The notes: a model not told the origin generated them from the letters alone. A stretch of 31,663 nucleotides of DNA from an uncultured Sutterella sp. (GCA_900543805.1 UQTE01000025.1:1-31663), one strand, 5' to 3'. Positions 1-8,499 are shown, numbered from the stretch's first letter. A program made the numbers and translations.

Positions 1-67
1 AGGAAGATTGACCCCGGTCAGCTCATTTATGAATCAGCTAACCGGGAGTTTGGGTGTGCGGCCCACG

Positions 68-103
68 AAAAACCGCCTCCCCGGCGGACCGGGAAGGCGG
101 TTC
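68..103 (-). terminator. Rho-independent terminator of the AssT gene
   Basis: On the minus strand a GC-rich hairpin (arms around 71-82 and 91-102, one mismatch, pairing AACCGCCT with AGGCGGTT) is followed by a run of five T. It lies about 30 nt beyond the stop of the arylsulfate sulfotransferase gene. Positions 1-67 beyond it hold no gene I can support. Confidence 0.8.
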
Positions 104-130
104 TCGTCACTCCAAGAAAGGAGACGTCGA

Positions 131-1942
131 TCAGCGGGCGTTCATGGCCTTGTCGATCGAGAACGGCCAGGCCTGGTAGCCCGAGCAGTTCTTCAGCTGG
201 ATTTCGACGGACGGTTCCTTGGCGCCCCACTTGAATTCTTCAATGTAGGGGTTGGGAGACGAGGTGAACGCGCCCGAAGCCAGGTCGAAGTTCGCACCGG
301 CCGTGGCCGAGTAGACGAAGATCGAGTTCTTGTCAGCCTGGTATTCGGTGAGCGAGGTCACCGGGCTGTACCATTCGTGGCCGCGTTCCTTGCCGTATTC
401 CCAAACCTGTTCGACCGTCATCTTCTTCTGGTCGATCTTGTAGACGACCGCACGGCTGTACTTCATTTCGGGAAGCGCGGGCTGTTCCATACCGCGGGCG
501 TCGCCGTTGTCGAAGGCCGAGAGGTAGAGGATGTCGCCCTTGCTCATTTCGTCGATCTTGAAGGCCGTGTGCTGCGTCCACGTCCAGTCGAAGCCGCCTT
601 CGCAGACGGAGCCTTCGCACTTGATGGGCTTACCGTTCTTGTCGACCGGCGTCAGGACCTTTTCCGCCCAACCCTTCTTCCAACCTTCGGGGGAGCCGAG
701 GATCCACTTCACCTTCTTGTCGCGGCCGATCTTGATCATCGCGGACTGATGGCGCGAGGAGATGATGATGGAGTCGTCTTCCGGGTCGTAGTCGACGGAG
801 TTGACGTGCGCCCAGTTGCGGCCCGCGCCCGTGCCGACGATGTCGCCGAAGCGGTCGGACTGGTCAAGCGCCTTGATGTCGTCTTCCGTGAGGGTCTTGC
901 CGGCCTGCGAAGCGTCGATGTTGAGGCAGACGGCGCCCTGGTCGAGGACCTTCAGAACGTTGTCGCGGTACGGGTCGAGAATGTCGGCGAGACGCCATTC
1001 GTCCACCACCACGCCTTCCTGGTCGATTTCAGCGATCACGTCGCGGACCGTGTGCACGTTCTTGCCGTCGGGACGCTTGTAGTTGGAGGAAGCGACGCGA
1101 AGGAAGAAGTGGCCGTTCTGCGCGTCGTCCATCGAGTGCGAGTAGTCGGAGAAGCGAAGCGGCAGACGACGGTTGAAGACTTCGCGGCCCATGATGTCGT
1201 ACTTGACGTAGCGCTGGCCGTAGCCCCAGGTGAGCATGCCGTCGGCGTTCTGCTTGAAGCCCATCATCACGCCCGCGCTGTAGATCGAGTTGAGGTCGTA
1301 GATCGGGTTCGCAAGCATGTACCAGCGGACGTGACCGGCCGTGTCGAGAATCGTGTTCTGCGGCCAGAAGTTCCATTCGAGCGCGCCGCCCGAAGGATTG
1401 TTCCAGACGACGCGCGTGCCGACGCCGGACTTTTCCGCGATGTTGTTGACAAAGTAGAGACGGTCCTGGAATTCGGGATCGACCTTCTTCACTTCAACGC
1501 CGTACGGAATTTCCTTTTCCATCGTGATGCCGGCCACTTCAAAGTAGACGGGCGGGGCGTAGAGCTGGATCGTGTCGGTGAACTTTTCGGTCTTGCCGCG
1601 CAGTTCCCGGGTGTAGGAGACTTCGACCTTGTTGACGTAGTCGGGATAGAGACCGAAGACGGGAATGCCGCCGTGCGTCAGAACCTGGCGGTCGGAGACC
1701 TTGTACTTGATTTCGCGGCCGTCGGGCTTCGGAAGCACGCGCACCGTGACGTCCTTGACCGTGTAGCCGCCGTCGCGGACGATGGCCGTGAGCGGCGCGA
1801 TGCCGTACGGGTTCATCATCACTTCGCCGAGGTGACCCTGGACGTGATAGTCGATCTTCGGACCCGAGGGACCGCCGATGGCGAACGCGGCGACAGGAAT
1901 CGCGGCCATGGCGCAGGCGAGAAGTTTGAGGCGGAAATTCAT
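131..1942 (-). CDS. assT: Periplasmic arylsulfate sulfotransferase (AssT family)
   Basis: 603-residue secreted enzyme that moves sulfate from one phenolic sulfate ester to another phenol without PAPS. The start at 1942 is preceded by AAGGAG and opens with a clear signal peptide (MNFRLKLLACAMAAIPVAAFA). The open frame upstream of it lacks this signal. Candidate catalytic residues, matched by spacing to E. coli AssT (His252, His356, Arg374, His436), are His269 in YSHSMDD, His379 in NWAHVNS, Arg397 in ISSRHQS and His458 in TQHTAF, which would carry the sulfo group. Two close cysteines (KCEGSVC, just before His458) match the essential disulfide of the family, so a Dsb system is needed. Length is near the family norm of about 600. 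The gene follows the flavoprotein gene on the same strand but is separated by a terminator and 355 nt, so it probably has its own promoter. The family call is strong; the physiological donor is unknown. Confidence 0.93.
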   Translation of the reverse strand: MNFRLKLLACAMAAIPVAAFAIGGPSGPKIDYHVQGHLGEVMMNPYGIAPLTAIVRDGGYTVKDVTVRVLPKPDGREIKYKVSDRQVLTHGGIPVFGLYPDYVNKVEVSYTRELRGKTEKFTDTIQLYAPPVYFEVAGITMEKEIPYGVEVKKVDPEFQDRLYFVNNIAEKSGVGTRVVWNNPSGGALEWNFWPQNTILDTAGHVRWYMLANPIYDLNSIYSAGVMMGFKQNADGMLTWGYGQRYVKYDIMGREVFNRRLPLRFSDYSHSMDDAQNGHFFLRVASSNYKRPDGKNVHTVRDVIAEIDQEGVVVDEWRLADILDPYRDNVLKVLDQGAVCLNIDASQAGKTLTEDDIKALDQSDRFGDIVGTGAGRNWAHVNSVDYDPEDDSIIISSRHQSAMIKIGRDKKVKWILGSPEGWKKGWAEKVLTPVDKNGKPIKCEGSVCEGGFDWTWTQHTAFKIDEMSKGDILYLSAFDNGDARGMEQPALPEMKYSRAVVYKIDQKKMTVEQVWEYGKERGHEWYSPVTSLTEYQADKNSIFVYSATAGANFDLASGAFTSSPNPYIEEFKWGAKEPSVEIQLKNCSGYQAWPFSIDKAMNAR

Positions 1943-2140
1943 GGAGTTCTCCTTTCGAGACAAATGGCAAAGAGGAAGCGCACGGCGCCTCCGTTGCGGA
2001 GAATGATCGCCCTGAACGGGGGTTCCGCACCATTCGCACATTCGGTAGCGAAGAGCAGGTTTTGCGTAAGCCCGTTTCCTCCGAACCGTAACGGATTGCG
2101 GGTAGGGTCCCGAGTGCGGGCCGATTCCCGGAACGTGGTG

Positions 2141-2182
2141 TTCCGCTTTGCGGAAATGATGGGAAAAGAGGCGAATTTCCGC
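2141..2182. promoter_or_regulatory. Inverted repeats in the AssT upstream region
   Basis: The 355-nt gap 1943-2297 holds the AssT ribosome site (just above 1942), the terminator of the upstream flavoprotein gene (2236-2267), and this element. TTCCGC (2141-2146) faces GCGGAA (2150-2155), and GCGGAAAT (2150-2157) is matched perfectly by ATTTCCGC (2175-2182). Three half-sites of one motif upstream of a regulated gene suggest an operator, possibly for the adjacent two-component regulator. I did not find a convincing -35/-10 pair. Function is inferred. Confidence 0.35.
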
Positions 2183-2235
2183 GTTTTCGGGGCGAGGCGG
2201 GAGGGCGGTTCGGAGGGAGCTTTTTTTCAAAAATG

Positions 2236-2267
2236 AAAAAAAGGCCGCCGAAGGACGTTCGGCGGCC
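2236..2267 (-). terminator. Rho-independent terminator of the flavoprotein gene
   Basis: Perfect 10-bp stem GGCCGCCGAA (2243-2252) with TTCGGCGGCC (2258-2267), 5-nt loop, followed on the minus strand by seven T (2242-2236). It sits about 30 nt past the flavoprotein stop codon. Confidence 0.93.
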
Positions 2268-2297
2268 GAAAGGGAGAGAAATCGAAAGGGAGACTGC

Positions 2298-4079
2298 TTA
2301 CTTGTTGTTGGCGGCCATGCGGCCCGCGGTGCGGCCGAAGACCATGCAGTCGGCCACGGCGTTGCCGCCCAGGCGGTTTTCACCGTGGACGCCGCCCGTC
2401 ACTTCACCCGCGGCGTAGAGGCCCGGAATCACCTTGCCGTCGCGGTCGATCACTTCGGCGCGCGTGTTGATCTTGATCCCGCCCATGGTGTGGTGGATGG
2501 TCGGGACCTTGCGCGCGACGTAGTAGGGACCTTCCGTGATGGGACGGTCGTCCGTGTGGTTGGCGCGGAAGCCGAAGCGGTCGGTTTCGACTTCGTGGCG
2601 CGCGACGCGGTTGTATTCCTCGATCGAGGCGCGCAGACGATTGACGTCGACCTTCATGATCTTGGCGAGGTCTTCAAGCGTTTCAGCCTTCTGCACGCGG
2701 CCCTGTTCGAGCATGTCGTGCATCGTGCGGCCGCTCAAAAGGTCGATCTTGTTTTCGTCGGGATAGCGCAGGTGGTTCTGCACGAGCCAGAAGGTCTGGC
2801 CGGGCTGCGCGAAGACGGCCTTGCTCAGGACGTCGCGCGGGGCGCCTTCGTCGACGAAGCGGTCGCCGTTCGTGTTGATGAAGAGACGGTTGCGGCCCGA
2901 GGTCTTGATGTCGAGCATGAGACCGGTGCCGGGCGTGCCGTTCGGGTGGACCTGAATGTCGGCGAGGCCGATCAGGTCGGCGTTCACCTTTTCGGCCATG
3001 ATGAGGCCGTCGCCCTGGGCGGCGACGCTGATGTTCGAGCAGCCGATTTCCTTGTCGAGGTTCGCTTCCTTCCAGATGCCGGTGTTCACCTTCTGGCGGA
3101 ATTCCACGTTGGCGCCGAAGCCCCCGGTGGAAATGATCACGCCGCGCGTGCCGAGGATCTTGCCCTTCTTGCCGCGGCTTTCCACCGCAACGCCCGTGAC
3201 GCGGCCGTTTTCTTCAATGAGGGCCGTCGCCTTCGTTTCCAGGAACACCTTCACGCGGTCGGGGTACTTCGCAAGGGCTTCTTCGAGGACGGCGATGTAG
3301 GTGTGGCCGCCTGCGGGATCGGGATAGTGAGAGCGCTGATAAAGCGCGCCCGTAGCGGCGCCCACCTTCGGATTGACCTTGAGGCCGAGGCTTTCGAGCC
3401 AGGCGAGCGATTCGGTCGCATGGTCGGCGAGGTACTGCACGAGCGAGGGATCGTTCGTGTTGTGGCCGCCCTTCATGGTCTGTTCGAAATGCTTCTTCGG
3501 ATTGTCGTCGATCCCGAGCGCTTTCTGGTAGCTCGTGCCCGAGGCGTTGAAGGCGCCGCCGCAGACGTTGGTGGAGCCGCCCAAATAGCCGAGTTTTTCG
3601 ACGATCGTCACGGTCGCGCCCGCTTCGAGGGCCGAGACCGCCGCGGCGAGACCCGCGCCGCCCCCGCCCACGACGACCACGTCGCTCGTCACGGTTTCGG
3701 GGAGCACGGCCGCTTCATGGACGCGCTTGAAGAAGGAATCGTCCGCACCGGCCTTCTTGAGGGCCTGACGCGTGCCCTGGAGCACCGCGAAGCTCGTGAG
3801 GCTCGCGCCCGAGACGCCGTCGACGCCGGCCGTCTGTTCGCGAACGATACGGTCGCCGAGCGTCTTGATGGCTTCGGCGCCGACGCCCGGGCTCTCGAGA
3901 GCGTCGTTCGAGGTGACCTTGACGATTTTTCCGCCTTCGAGCGTCACTTCAACGGTGAAGGGCGCGATGAGGCCCATCACCTTCTCTTTGTATACGCCGT
4001 CCTTGGGCGCGGCGTTGGCCTGCGCGGCGACGAGCGCGAGGCCGAGGGCGACCGAAAGCAGCTTCTTGGCTTGCAGCAT
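2298..4079 (-). CDS. Secreted flavoprotein reductase with FMN-binding and FAD domains (fumarate/urocanate-reductase type)
   Basis: 593 residues, starting at 4079 behind AGAAAGGAG. Signal peptide residues 1-23 (cut after ANA). Residues about 30-110 are an FMN-binding domain with the ApbE target motif DGVSGAS, so FMN would be linked to Ser93 rather than the usual Thr. From 132 a Rossmann FAD-binding fold (VVVVGGGGAGLAAA) opens a flavocytochrome c/FRD-type reductase. Residues placed like the carboxylate site of Shewanella fumarate reductase are His378 (VHPNG), Arg415 (GAPRD), His530 (HHTMGG) and Arg569 (ENRLGG). There is no CxxCH haem domain, so electrons must come from a separate cytochrome or quinol oxidase not seen here. 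It likely reduces an unsaturated organic acid (fumarate, urocanate, an acrylate) as a periplasmic respiratory acceptor. The two-component genes lie just upstream on the same strand. Exact substrate cannot be read from sequence. Confidence 0.88.
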   Translation of the reverse strand: MLQAKKLLSVALGLALVAAQANAAPKDGVYKEKVMGLIAPFTVEVTLEGGKIVKVTSNDALESPGVGAEAIKTLGDRIVREQTAGVDGVSGASLTSFAVLQGTRQALKKAGADDSFFKRVHEAAVLPETVTSDVVVVGGGGAGLAAAVSALEAGATVTIVEKLGYLGGSTNVCGGAFNASGTSYQKALGIDDNPKKHFEQTMKGGHNTNDPSLVQYLADHATESLAWLESLGLKVNPKVGAATGALYQRSHYPDPAGGHTYIAVLEEALAKYPDRVKVFLETKATALIEENGRVTGVAVESRGKKGKILGTRGVIISTGGFGANVEFRQKVNTGIWKEANLDKEIGCSNISVAAQGDGLIMAEKVNADLIGLADIQVHPNGTPGTGLMLDIKTSGRNRLFINTNGDRFVDEGAPRDVLSKAVFAQPGQTFWLVQNHLRYPDENKIDLLSGRTMHDMLEQGRVQKAETLEDLAKIMKVDVNRLRASIEEYNRVARHEVETDRFGFRANHTDDRPITEGPYYVARKVPTIHHTMGGIKINTRAEVIDRDGKVIPGLYAAGEVTGGVHGENRLGGNAVADCMVFGRTAGRMAANNK

Positions 4080-4136
4080 GGTTTTCTCCTTTCTAAGGGT
4101 TCGGACGGACGAGGAGGCCGCCCTTTGGGCCATCTT

Positions 4137-4166
4137 GTCCCGAAGACCTGCCTAGGTAATCGGGAC
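4137..4166. promoter_or_regulatory. Inverted repeat between response regulator and flavoprotein genes
   Basis: GTCCCGA (4137-4143) and TCGGGAC (4160-4166) are perfect inverted arms, with a CCTAGG core between them. The element lies 58-87 nt upstream of the flavoprotein start. No T-run follows it on the minus strand, so an operator or leader hairpin is likelier than a terminator. Function is inferred. Confidence 0.35.
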
Positions 4167-4190
4167 GAGGTCAAGGAAGGAGAAGAAAAG

Positions 4191-4817
4191 TCAGAGTTCC
4201 TTGCGCACGAAGAGCACCGTGAGCGGCGCGAGGTCGGCCACGTTGTGGACGTTGAGCTTACGGTAGGCCGAGAGCCGGTGCGCGTGGACGGTGCGCTCGC
4301 TGATGCCGAGACGCTCGGCGATCTGACGGTTCAAAAGTCCCGAGGCGACGTAGCGCACGATCTCCTGCTCGCGTTCGGTGAGTTCGCGAAACTTCCGCTT
4401 CCACGCGGCCGAATCGAGCGGCATGGCGCGCTGATCGCAGTCCTCCTGCACGATCGTCGCGACGGAGGTCAGAAGACGCGGTGCGTCGACGGGCTTCAGA
4501 AGGAAGTCCTTCGCGCCCTTCTTGAGGGTGTGCACGGCCATGTCGACGTCGCCGTGTCCCGTGAGAAAGAGAATGGGGAGGGGATACTCGCGGCGGTTCA
4601 ATTCCTCCTGCATTTCGAGGCCCGAGATTTCCGGCATGCGCACGTCGAGGATGAGGCAGCCCGGACGCGAGGGGGTGTCTTCGGCGAAGAAGTCCGAGGC
4701 CCTTTCGTAGCAGGCGACGTCCCAGCCTTCGGCGGAAAGCATGATTTCGAGCGACGCGAGCTGATCGGGGTCGTCGTCGACGATGCGCACGAGCGGTTTT
4801 TCAGTTTTGCGGGTCAT
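4191..4817 (-). CDS. Two-component response regulator, FixJ/TtrR type (REC + LuxR HTH)
   Basis: 208 residues. The receiver domain (about 8-122) shows the acidic cluster Asp14-16, phosphoacceptor Asp58 (LILDVRMP), Thr86 (FLTGHGD) and Lys108 (LLKPVD). The C-terminal LuxR-type helix-turn-helix (about 140-200) contains LTEREQEIVRYVASG and ISERTVHAHR. This is the architecture of FixJ, TodT and TtrR transcription activators. The start overlaps the end of the sensor kinase gene by 17 nt, so the two are co-translated partners. Immediately downstream is the secreted flavoprotein gene, its most likely target; assT is a second candidate. Confidence 0.93.
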   Translation of the reverse strand: MTRKTEKPLVRIVDDDPDQLASLEIMLSAEGWDVACYERASDFFAEDTPSRPGCLILDVRMPEISGLEMQEELNRREYPLPILFLTGHGDVDMAVHTLKKGAKDFLLKPVDAPRLLTSVATIVQEDCDQRAMPLDSAAWKRKFRELTEREQEIVRYVASGLLNRQIAERLGISERTVHAHRLSAYRKLNVHNVADLAPLTVLFVRKEL

Positions 4818-6603
4818 GATGTTCGGATTCCTTGGTGTAGGAAGGAAGCGGCAGCGTGATGCACGCTTCGGTGACGTTGTCCTTTCGTTCGAGCGAGAAG
4901 TGTCCCATGGCGCGCTCCGTCAGGGTCTTGACGATGAGAAGACCGAGTCCGAGGCCGTTTTCCTTGCTCGAGGAGAGCGGCGCCCCGTGCACGGCGAGCG
5001 ATTCGGCCGTCGTGCGGGCGTTGTCGGTGACGGTGATGCGGACCTTTTCCTCTTCGACGAGGAGCGAGACGACGATCTTCGCGTCGGGCGTGTGGCGGGT
5101 CGCCTCCACGGCGTTCTTGACGAGGTTCGTGACGCAGAGTTCCGCTTCAAGCGGATTCCATTCGAGGACAACGGGCGCCGCGGGGATCTCGCCCGTGATG
5201 CGTGCGTGCGCGCTCACGGCGCTCTGCTGCGAGACGATGCGCTTCAGAATCGGATTGACTTCGATGAGGGTGCTCTCGGGCTCGCGGCGCTTCACGTATT
5301 GCCGCACGCGGCTCACGATTTCGGAGGCTCTCGCGCACTGCGACGATATGAGGGCGAGCGAACGGCGCACGACCGCGGGGGCGTCGTCGTTCATTTCGGC
5401 AAAGCGCTCGAGTGCGCGGGTACTGTTGGCGATCGAGTTGAGGGGGCCGTTCAGTTCATGCGTGATGAGGCTCGACATGGCGCCGATCACGCTCACGCGC
5501 TCGAGCGTTTCGAGGTGCCGGCTCATTTCGCTTTCCTTTTCCATGGCGACCCGCAGCTCTTCCGTGCGCTTCGTGACGAGATGATCGGCGCGGCGGCTGT
5601 GAAAGACGAGTCCGACGGCCGCCATCAGAACGAGGGCGCAAAACGGCCAGTAGCGCTCGAGAAAACTCCGCACCGACGTGATGCGCAGGTATTCGAAGGG
5701 ACCGCGCCGGATCTGACGGTAGAGGTCGTCGACGCTGTTGAAGTTGGAGGTGACGCCCCAGCTCGCGCCCTCGGGCGTCTTCGGCATTGAAAGGAGCGCC
5801 GCCGTGATGTCGCGCGCCGCCTCCCAGCGGACCGTGTCGTTCGAAACGAAGGTCCAGTTGGGGTAGAGCGCCGTCGAGTGCAGGCAGGGAAAGCCCGGCG
5901 TTTCCTTGAGACCGATAGGACGAAAGCCGTCGACGAGTTCGGGTTCCGTTTTGTGGAGCTCCTCAATGGTGCAGGCGCGGGCCATGGCGACTTCGGCGTC
6001 GCCCCGGTTGACGGCGAGAAGAAGCCGCCGAACGGGCGAGCCCGCCTCGATGAAGGTCCAGTAGTCGTCGGGGTCGTAGCCTCGCGCGGCGATTTCGCCC
6101 ATCGGCACGTAGACGCCCGTGAAGCCTTCCTGCCAGTTGGCCGCGGCGCGAAGTCCCTTCAGGTCGTCGAACGTGCGGTAGGGCGAGTCCTTTTTGACGA
6201 GGAAGACCGTGCCGACCGCAAGGTCGGGACTCGCGGTCGTGGGCGTCACGAGGGTCGCGAGGTCGCGCAGCCCCCGATAGTTGAGACGGCGATAAAAGCC
6301 CGAGGCCGCGAGGAAGAAGTCGATCGACTTCGTGCGGACCGCCTCTTCAAGGTCCTTGACGAGATAGGGACGGATCGTGAAGCGGTACTGCGGGAGCTTG
6401 GCGCTCAGGTAGAGAAAGGTGTGTGCGAAGGCCTTGCGCTCGGACGGCGAAAAGCTCGCCTCGATGTAGCCGATGCGGATTTCGGGCAGTTCTCTTCCGT
6501 CCGGAATCGGGGCCTCGGCCGCCTGCGCATGCAGGGCGGTCGAAAGGAGAAGGAGGACGAAAAGTCCCTTCAGAAGACGCGGAAGCGAACGAAGCGAGGG
6601 CAT
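4801..6603 (-). CDS. Sensor histidine kinase with PhnD-like periplasmic ligand domain (TtrS-like)
   Basis: 600 residues from the ATG at 6603, which begins an N-terminal signal/anchor (about 8-28); the frame is open up to 6660 only through a TTG. Residues about 38-300 resemble a phosphonate/tetrathionate-type (PhnD, TtrS) solute-binding domain. One transmembrane helix follows (about 319-336), then a short coiled coil. The kinase core has the H-box SLITHELNGPLNS with His382, N-box NLVKNAVEA (Asn497), D-box VTDNA (Asp527) and G-box GLGLGL (550-555). The ligand is not deducible; TtrS itself senses tetrathionate, but no tetrathionate reductase genes are present here. It likely senses the substrate of the neighbouring flavoprotein or a sulfur compound and signals to the overlapping response regulator. 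Confidence 0.9.
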   Translation of the reverse strand: MPSLRSLPRLLKGLFVLLLLSTALHAQAAEAPIPDGRELPEIRIGYIEASFSPSERKAFAHTFLYLSAKLPQYRFTIRPYLVKDLEEAVRTKSIDFFLAASGFYRRLNYRGLRDLATLVTPTTASPDLAVGTVFLVKKDSPYRTFDDLKGLRAAANWQEGFTGVYVPMGEIAARGYDPDDYWTFIEAGSPVRRLLLAVNRGDAEVAMARACTIEELHKTEPELVDGFRPIGLKETPGFPCLHSTALYPNWTFVSNDTVRWEAARDITAALLSMPKTPEGASWGVTSNFNSVDDLYRQIRRGPFEYLRITSVRSFLERYWPFCALVLMAAVGLVFHSRRADHLVTKRTEELRVAMEKESEMSRHLETLERVSVIGAMSSLITHELNGPLNSIANSTRALERFAEMNDDAPAVVRRSLALISSQCARASEIVSRVRQYVKRREPESTLIEVNPILKRIVSQQSAVSAHARITGEIPAAPVVLEWNPLEAELCVTNLVKNAVEATRHTPDAKIVVSLLVEEEKVRITVTDNARTTAESLAVHGAPLSSSKENGLGLGLLIVKTLTERAMGHFSLERKDNVTEACITLPLPSYTKESEHHDPQN

Positions 6604-6630
6604 GGCGTGATTCGGCTGTTTTTTCTCTAT

Positions 6631-6652
6631 GCGGTCCCGCAGAAGGGACCGC
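6631..6652. other. Perfect hairpin in front of the sensor kinase gene
   Basis: GCGGTCCC (6631-6638) and GGGACCGC (6645-6652) form an 8-bp stem with a 6-nt loop, 28 nt before the kinase start and after the panF stop. No T-run follows on the minus strand, so it is not a standard terminator; an operator or mRNA-stabilising hairpin is possible. Confidence 0.5.
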
Positions 6653-6727
6653 CGTGGCAAAACATAGCACGCCCCCGAGGGGAGCGCAATGTCGGAGGCG
6701 CCGCCGCCCGCGCCCGACGCGGGGCGC

Positions 6728-8212
6728 TCAGCGCTTCGTCGGAGTCGGCCGGAAAAAGAGCGCGAGACGCTCTTCCGACTCGGGCGGCGTGAGAAGCGAC
6801 CCGACGACGAAGAGCACGCAGGAAACCGCGATCCCCACCGTCACGACATGCGCGCCGAAGGGATGAAAGTTCGCAAAGGACGCCCAGAGGTAGGCGGCGA
6901 GTCCCCCGACGACGGCGACGAGCGCGCCGCGGCCCGTCGCGCGGCGCCAGAAGAGGCTCGCGACGAGCGGAAAGAGGAAGGCCGTCTCGAGTCCCCCGAA
7001 GGCGATGAGGTTGATCCAGACGACGATGTCGGCGGGGCGGAGCGCAAAGAGAAGCGCAACGAGTCCCATCGCGAGGGTTGCGCCCCAGGAGAGGCGGAAA
7101 AGGAGCTGCGGACGGTCGGGGACGAGTCCCTCCTTGCGGAGCAGGTCCTGCACGAGCGCGGACGAGGCGTTGAGCATGAGGGAGCTCACGGTCGAAAGCG
7201 TCGCGGCGAGCGGTCCCACGAGGGTGAGCCCGGCCCAGAAGGGCGACATGTGGTTCGCGATCAGATAGGGAATGACGCTGTCGGTGGTCTCGCCGATGAG
7301 TTCGACGGGAAGATCGAGGACGCCGCGCGCGAGCACGCCGAGGAAGGTCATGCCGATCATGAGGAGCCCGCAGACGACGGTCCCGATCAGCATGGCGCGG
7401 TGGAGTTCGTCGCTTCGCCGGTAGGTGAGGCAGCGCATCGAGGAGTGCGGAAGCGCGACCGTGCCGAAGCCTACGAGAAGCCAGGCCGAGAGAAGCAGCC
7501 CCCAGGGAAGCGCGCCGCCCGCGTTCGGGGTCGTGAGCGAAGCGTCGATTTCAGGGAGCGACAAAAGGAGCGTCTCGAGGTTGCCGCCGCCGAGATTGAC
7601 GATCTCCCAACCGAGCAGGAACATCCCGCCCACCATGAGGAGGGCGCAGATCGTGTCCGTGATGACGACCGCGCGGTAGCCTCCGAGCGTCGTGTAGAAG
7701 ACCGTGACGAGTCCGAAGAGAACGAGGCCCGCCTCGTAGGGAAGCCCCGCCGCCGCGGCGAAGAGCCGCGCGCCCCCGATGAGTTGCCCTGTCATCATGG
7801 TGACGAAGGCGACGAGGAGCGTGAGCGCGAGAAGGCGCGCGAGCCACGGATCGGCAAAGCGCGCGCGGATGAGGTCGATCACGGTGACGGCGCCGATGCG
7901 GTGGCCGACGATCGCGAACTTCTTTCCGATCACGCCGAAGACCAAAAAGCCCGCGATGATCTGGGGCGCCGCGAAGACGACCCAGCCGAGGCCGAGCTGC
8001 CAGGCGACGCCCGGTCCCGACACAAACGAGCTCACCGACCCGTAGGTGGCGATCATGCTCATGGCGAGGACGAAGCCCTCGAGATTGCGGTCGGAGAGAT
8101 AGAAGTCCTCGAGCGACTTTTCCGTCGTCTTGCGGTTCTCAAGCCAGATCGACGTGAGAAGAAGAAGGAAGAGAAAGAGGACGATCGGGAGAAAAAGAAG
8201 GAGTTCCCTCAT
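6728..8212 (-). CDS. panF: Sodium/pantothenate symporter PanF
   Basis: 494-residue inner-membrane transporter of the sodium:solute symporter family (usual PanF length about 480). It has about 12-13 hydrophobic helices and family stretches such as LSDRNLEGFVLAMSMIATYG, GPGVAWQLGLGWV and GPLAATLSTVSSLML, closely resembling E. coli PanF. It imports pantothenate, the precursor of coenzyme A, with Na+. The start overlaps the stop of the yhdT-like gene in an ATGA, and the pair matches the conserved yhdT-panF order, which supports PanF over proline or acetate symporters. Confidence 0.92.
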   Translation of the reverse strand: MRELLLFLPIVLFLFLLLLTSIWLENRKTTEKSLEDFYLSDRNLEGFVLAMSMIATYGSVSSFVSGPGVAWQLGLGWVVFAAPQIIAGFLVFGVIGKKFAIVGHRIGAVTVIDLIRARFADPWLARLLALTLLVAFVTMMTGQLIGGARLFAAAAGLPYEAGLVLFGLVTVFYTTLGGYRAVVITDTICALLMVGGMFLLGWEIVNLGGGNLETLLLSLPEIDASLTTPNAGGALPWGLLLSAWLLVGFGTVALPHSSMRCLTYRRSDELHRAMLIGTVVCGLLMIGMTFLGVLARGVLDLPVELIGETTDSVIPYLIANHMSPFWAGLTLVGPLAATLSTVSSLMLNASSALVQDLLRKEGLVPDRPQLLFRLSWGATLAMGLVALLFALRPADIVVWINLIAFGGLETAFLFPLVASLFWRRATGRGALVAVVGGLAAYLWASFANFHPFGAHVVTVGIAVSCVLFVVGSLLTPPESEERLALFFRPTPTKR

Positions 8213-8499
8213 GCTTCGTCTCCTTTGGCGGCGCCCCGTTCGGAAAAGTCAAGGTTGCCCGGGCGAAAGACGAAGCGCACGAGCCACCAGACGACGGCGA
8301 CCGAGAGAAGGTAGCCTCCGATGACGGCCGCCCAGAACCAGAGGGGAAGGCCGCCGGCGAGCCGGTCGGAATCCTTGAAAAGCGCGATTGCGCCCCAGAA
8401 GAAGAGAGCGACGAGGAGCGCACCCGCGAACGTGGCGCGGGCCTCCCGGTCGGCGTTCTCCAGGGCTTCGTAATAGGCTTTGTCGTCGGTGTGCGTCAT
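8209..8499 (-). CDS. YhdT-like small membrane protein (DUF997)
   Basis: 96 residues from the ATG at 8499, with two predicted membrane helices (about 25-45 and 55-78) and a basic loop after them (FVFRPGNLDF). The position directly before panF, with a 4-nt ATGA overlap, and the size match the DUF997/YhdT family, whose role is unknown but is presumed accessory to PanF. Another in-frame ATG at 8556 would add 19 residues. Neither start has a clear Shine-Dalgarno; 8499 fits the family length better. Confidence 0.8.
   Translation of the reverse strand: MTHTDDKAYYEALENADREARATFAGALLVALFFWGAIALFKDSDRLAGGLPLWFWAAVIGGYLLSVAVVWWLVRFVFRPGNLDFSERGAAKGDEA

Noticed and set aside
8..2236. Long plus-strand open frame opposite assT
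   Set aside because: Arg/Val/Asp-rich sequence without domains; it is the antisense shadow of a GC-rich gene with clear AssT motifs.
4801..6603. Calling the two-component system TtrS/TtrR outright
   Set aside because: Domain order fits, but no tetrathionate reductase genes (ttrABC) are present and the ligand domain cannot be assigned by eye.
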